In this document: positions 62,490 to 64,000 of the stretch, piece after piece | How the letters are laid out: the number at the start of each line of letters is the position of its first letter | Position numbering within the stretch: the first letter of the stretch is position 1 | DNA from: Brevibacillus dissolubilis | Lineage (GTDB): Bacteria; Bacillota; Bacilli; Brevibacillales; Brevibacillaceae | Direction: 5' to 3' | Length of the DNA: 64,000 nt | Assembly (NCBI RefSeq): GCF_006170445.1 | Contig: NZ_VCNA01000010.1 | Location: forward strand, 124,001-188,000 | Notes under the pieces: model-generated | Databases searched by the model: none | What the model was told of the DNA's origin: nothing | What the model saw: only the letters and a program-made list of their open reading frames with translations | Translations under genes and position numbers: made by a program

Positions 62490-64000
62490 ATGAAATATCC
62501 GTACTCCACGCAAAAAATCGTGGCGACCATCGCTGCCATCGGCTTGTTTACGGCCGCAGCACCAACCGCACCAGCCCATGCTGCTACACCAGCTGCAGCC
62601 ATTCAAGTGAAAGTGAACAACCAGCTGGTCAGCTTCCCAGATGCCAACGCCTACGTAGAAAACAGCCGTACCATGGTTCCTGTGCGTTTTGTCAGTGAAG
62701 CACTTGGTGCAAAAGTAGGTTGGGACCAAGCCAGCCAACAAGTCAAAATCGAGCAGGGCGAGAAGCAAGTTACTCTCACAGTCGGTCAGAACACCGTCAC
62801 CGCTGAAGGCAAAACGATCCAACTCGATGCCAAGCCAGTGGTGAAAGCTTCCCGCACCTATGTCCCGCTCCGTTTTGTCAGTGAAGCGCTCGGAGCCAAG
62901 GTCGAGTGGAACGATGCCAACCGTCTCGTCTCCATCACCACCACGGAGGCTGGTGACACTGTACAATCAGGCGATACCACCACCAAGCCTGCGACACCAA
63001 GCACCGATACAGGCAGCAAGGACGCCGATCTCGGTACCACGCTGACCATCGACAAAGCAGTTGAACTGGCGATGAAAAACAACACCGATCTGAACAACCT
63101 CAAGATCGACATCAGCAGCGCCAGCATCAACAACCGCCTCGTCAGCGCCAAGGTCAAAGAGATTCCAGAAGAGTTCGTCACCACGCTCAGCACCGCTCAG
63201 CAAAAATACGTGAACGACCTCAAAGCAGAGGTATCGCTGCGCGTCAACGAATACTACCTCAAATCAACCGAAAGCAAAATCAAGCTGGGTGCCGAGAAGG
63301 CCTTCTATGACCTGCTCCACGCCCAAGCCGATCTCAACCTGAAAAAACAAAGCCTCAAGCGATCCGAAGAACAGCTGCGTACCGCTCAGCTTGCGTTCAA
63401 AGTAGGAACCCGTGCCAAAACAGACGTACTCCAGGCTGAAGCTGGCGTAGCAGGAGCGCAAGCAGCTGTCGCCGCAGCCGAAAGCAGCCTGCAGATGGCT
63501 CAGGTGAAGCTCAACGATTTTATCGGGATCGATCTGAATAAACAGTGGACACTCAGCTATCAGGCTACCGCTGCGCAAAAACCAATCGCTCTCGACAAAG
63601 CGGTTGAACTCGCCGTAGCCCAACGTGCCGAAGTGAAGCAGAAGCAGGAGGAGATCGCCGTAGGTCAGCTTAACTACGACCTGATCGTCAAATTCTCTGC
63701 GGCTTCCACATGGCCGGCTCAAATGGCGAAAAACGACCTGGACAAAGCTAAAATCGCCGTCAACGAAGCCAAGCGTGATGTTACGGTCGAAGTAAGCCAG
63801 GCCTACTACAACCTCAACTCTGCACAGGTAGCCGTCGACGCCTACAAAAAAGCCGTGGACGCTGCCAAAGAAAACTACCGCCTGATGAACCTCCGCTACC
63901 AAAACGGTCTCTCCACCACATTGGAAGTGATCGGGGCAGAGGAGGAGCTTGCGAACCGTGAGAACCAATACGAAACCGCTCAGCACAACCTCAAGCTGGC
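62490..64000 (+). CDS. TolC-like protein with copper amine oxidase N-terminal domain (3' end outside window)
   Basis: The frame runs without a stop from ATG 62490, 9 nt after AACAGGAGG, to the last base; 503 residues are visible. A signal peptide (about 1-31, ending PAHAA) is followed by a copper amine oxidase N-terminal-like domain (about 36-155) with two repeats around VPVRFVSEALGAKVGW and VPLRFVSEALGAKVEW. After a Thr-rich linker comes an outer-membrane-efflux-type domain (from about 180) rich in long heptad-like helices (TIDKAVELAMKNN; repeated as ALDKAVELAVAQR), as in TolC. It follows a MarR gene, a usual arrangement for an inducible efflux operon. The gene continues beyond the window. 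Confidence 0.88.
   Translation, partial: MKYPYSTQKIVATIAAIGLFTAAAPTAPAHAATPAAAIQVKVNNQLVSFPDANAYVENSRTMVPVRFVSEALGAKVGWDQASQQVKIEQGEKQVTLTVGQNTVTAEGKTIQLDAKPVVKASRTYVPLRFVSEALGAKVEWNDANRLVSITTTEAGDTVQSGDTTTKPATPSTDTGSKDADLGTTLTIDKAVELAMKNNTDLNNLKIDISSASINNRLVSAKVKEIPEEFVTTLSTAQQKYVNDLKAEVSLRVNEYYLKSTESKIKLGAEKAFYDLLHAQADLNLKKQSLKRSEEQLRTAQLAFKVGTRAKTDVLQAEAGVAGAQAAVAAAESSLQMAQVKLNDFIGIDLNKQWTLSYQATAAQKPIALDKAVELAVAQRAEVKQKQEEIAVGQLNYDLIVKFSAASTWPAQMAKNDLDKAKIAVNEAKRDVTVEVSQAYYNLNSAQVAVDAYKKAVDAAKENYRLMNLRYQNGLSTTLEVIGAEEELANRENQYETAQHNLKL

Overview
The window looks like the chromosome of an endospore-forming, motile Gram-positive bacterium of the Bacillales (Tumebacillus/Alicyclobacillaceae or Brevibacillus-like; this is inference). 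Evidence is a YheC/D spore-coat ATP-grasp gene, a Spo0E-type phosphatase, a SigB partner-switching operon, a chemoreceptor, cell-wall NlpC/P60 and VanY enzymes, AGGAGG-type ribosome binding sites and U-tract terminators. There are no tRNA or rRNA genes, CRISPR arrays or insertion sequences.

Layout. (1) 1-5.2 kb: the end of a surface protein with an Ig-like domain, a DUF523/DUF1722 protein, and a PAS/GAF/GGDEF/EAL c-di-GMP enzyme. (2) 5.5-39.9 kb: one co-directional biosynthetic cluster. It holds an MFS exporter, FAAL-ACP-C-A-PCP, C-A-PCP, a free C domain, A-PCP-E, C-A-PCP, KS-KR-ACP (no AT), a discrete malonyl AT, KS-ACP-C-A(with inserted methyltransferase)-PCP-E, a P450 and a membrane M28 peptidase. 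It is visibly more A+T-rich than both flanks. (3) 40.1-48.1 kb: chemoreceptor, an ABC-2 exporter on the minus strand, two cell-wall peptidases, YheC/D, and an A+T-rich DUF3800 gene. (4) 48.2-51.6 kb: a structured non-coding segment, then rsbV-rsbW-sigB, an RsbT-like protein and an RsbU-like phosphatase. (5) 51.8-64 kb: Spo0E-like protein, DUF423 protein, class III nucleotide cyclase, DEAD-box helicase, orphan solute-binding lipoprotein, a c-di-GMP-I riboswitch driving a PilZ protein, ferredoxin, DUF92 protein, VanY carboxypeptidase, alpha/beta hydrolase, and a MarR regulator followed by a TolC-like protein cut by the window end.

The cluster is the main find. Read colinearly, with A-domain codes read by hand, it should make an N-acylated lipopeptide-polyketide: acyl-Ala-X-D-Ser-Orn-(C2)-(C2)-D-Asn. 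The Asn may be methylated by a methyltransferase inserted early in the last A domain. The first ketoreductase has Cys for its catalytic Tyr, the second residue's code is unfamiliar, and no thioesterase or reductase is present, so chain release is unexplained. A P450 and an extracytoplasmic M28 peptidase complete the cluster and may tailor, activate or detoxify the product. I do not recognise it as a known pathway.

A second theme is c-di-GMP: a GGDEF/EAL enzyme at one end and a riboswitch-controlled PilZ receptor at the other.
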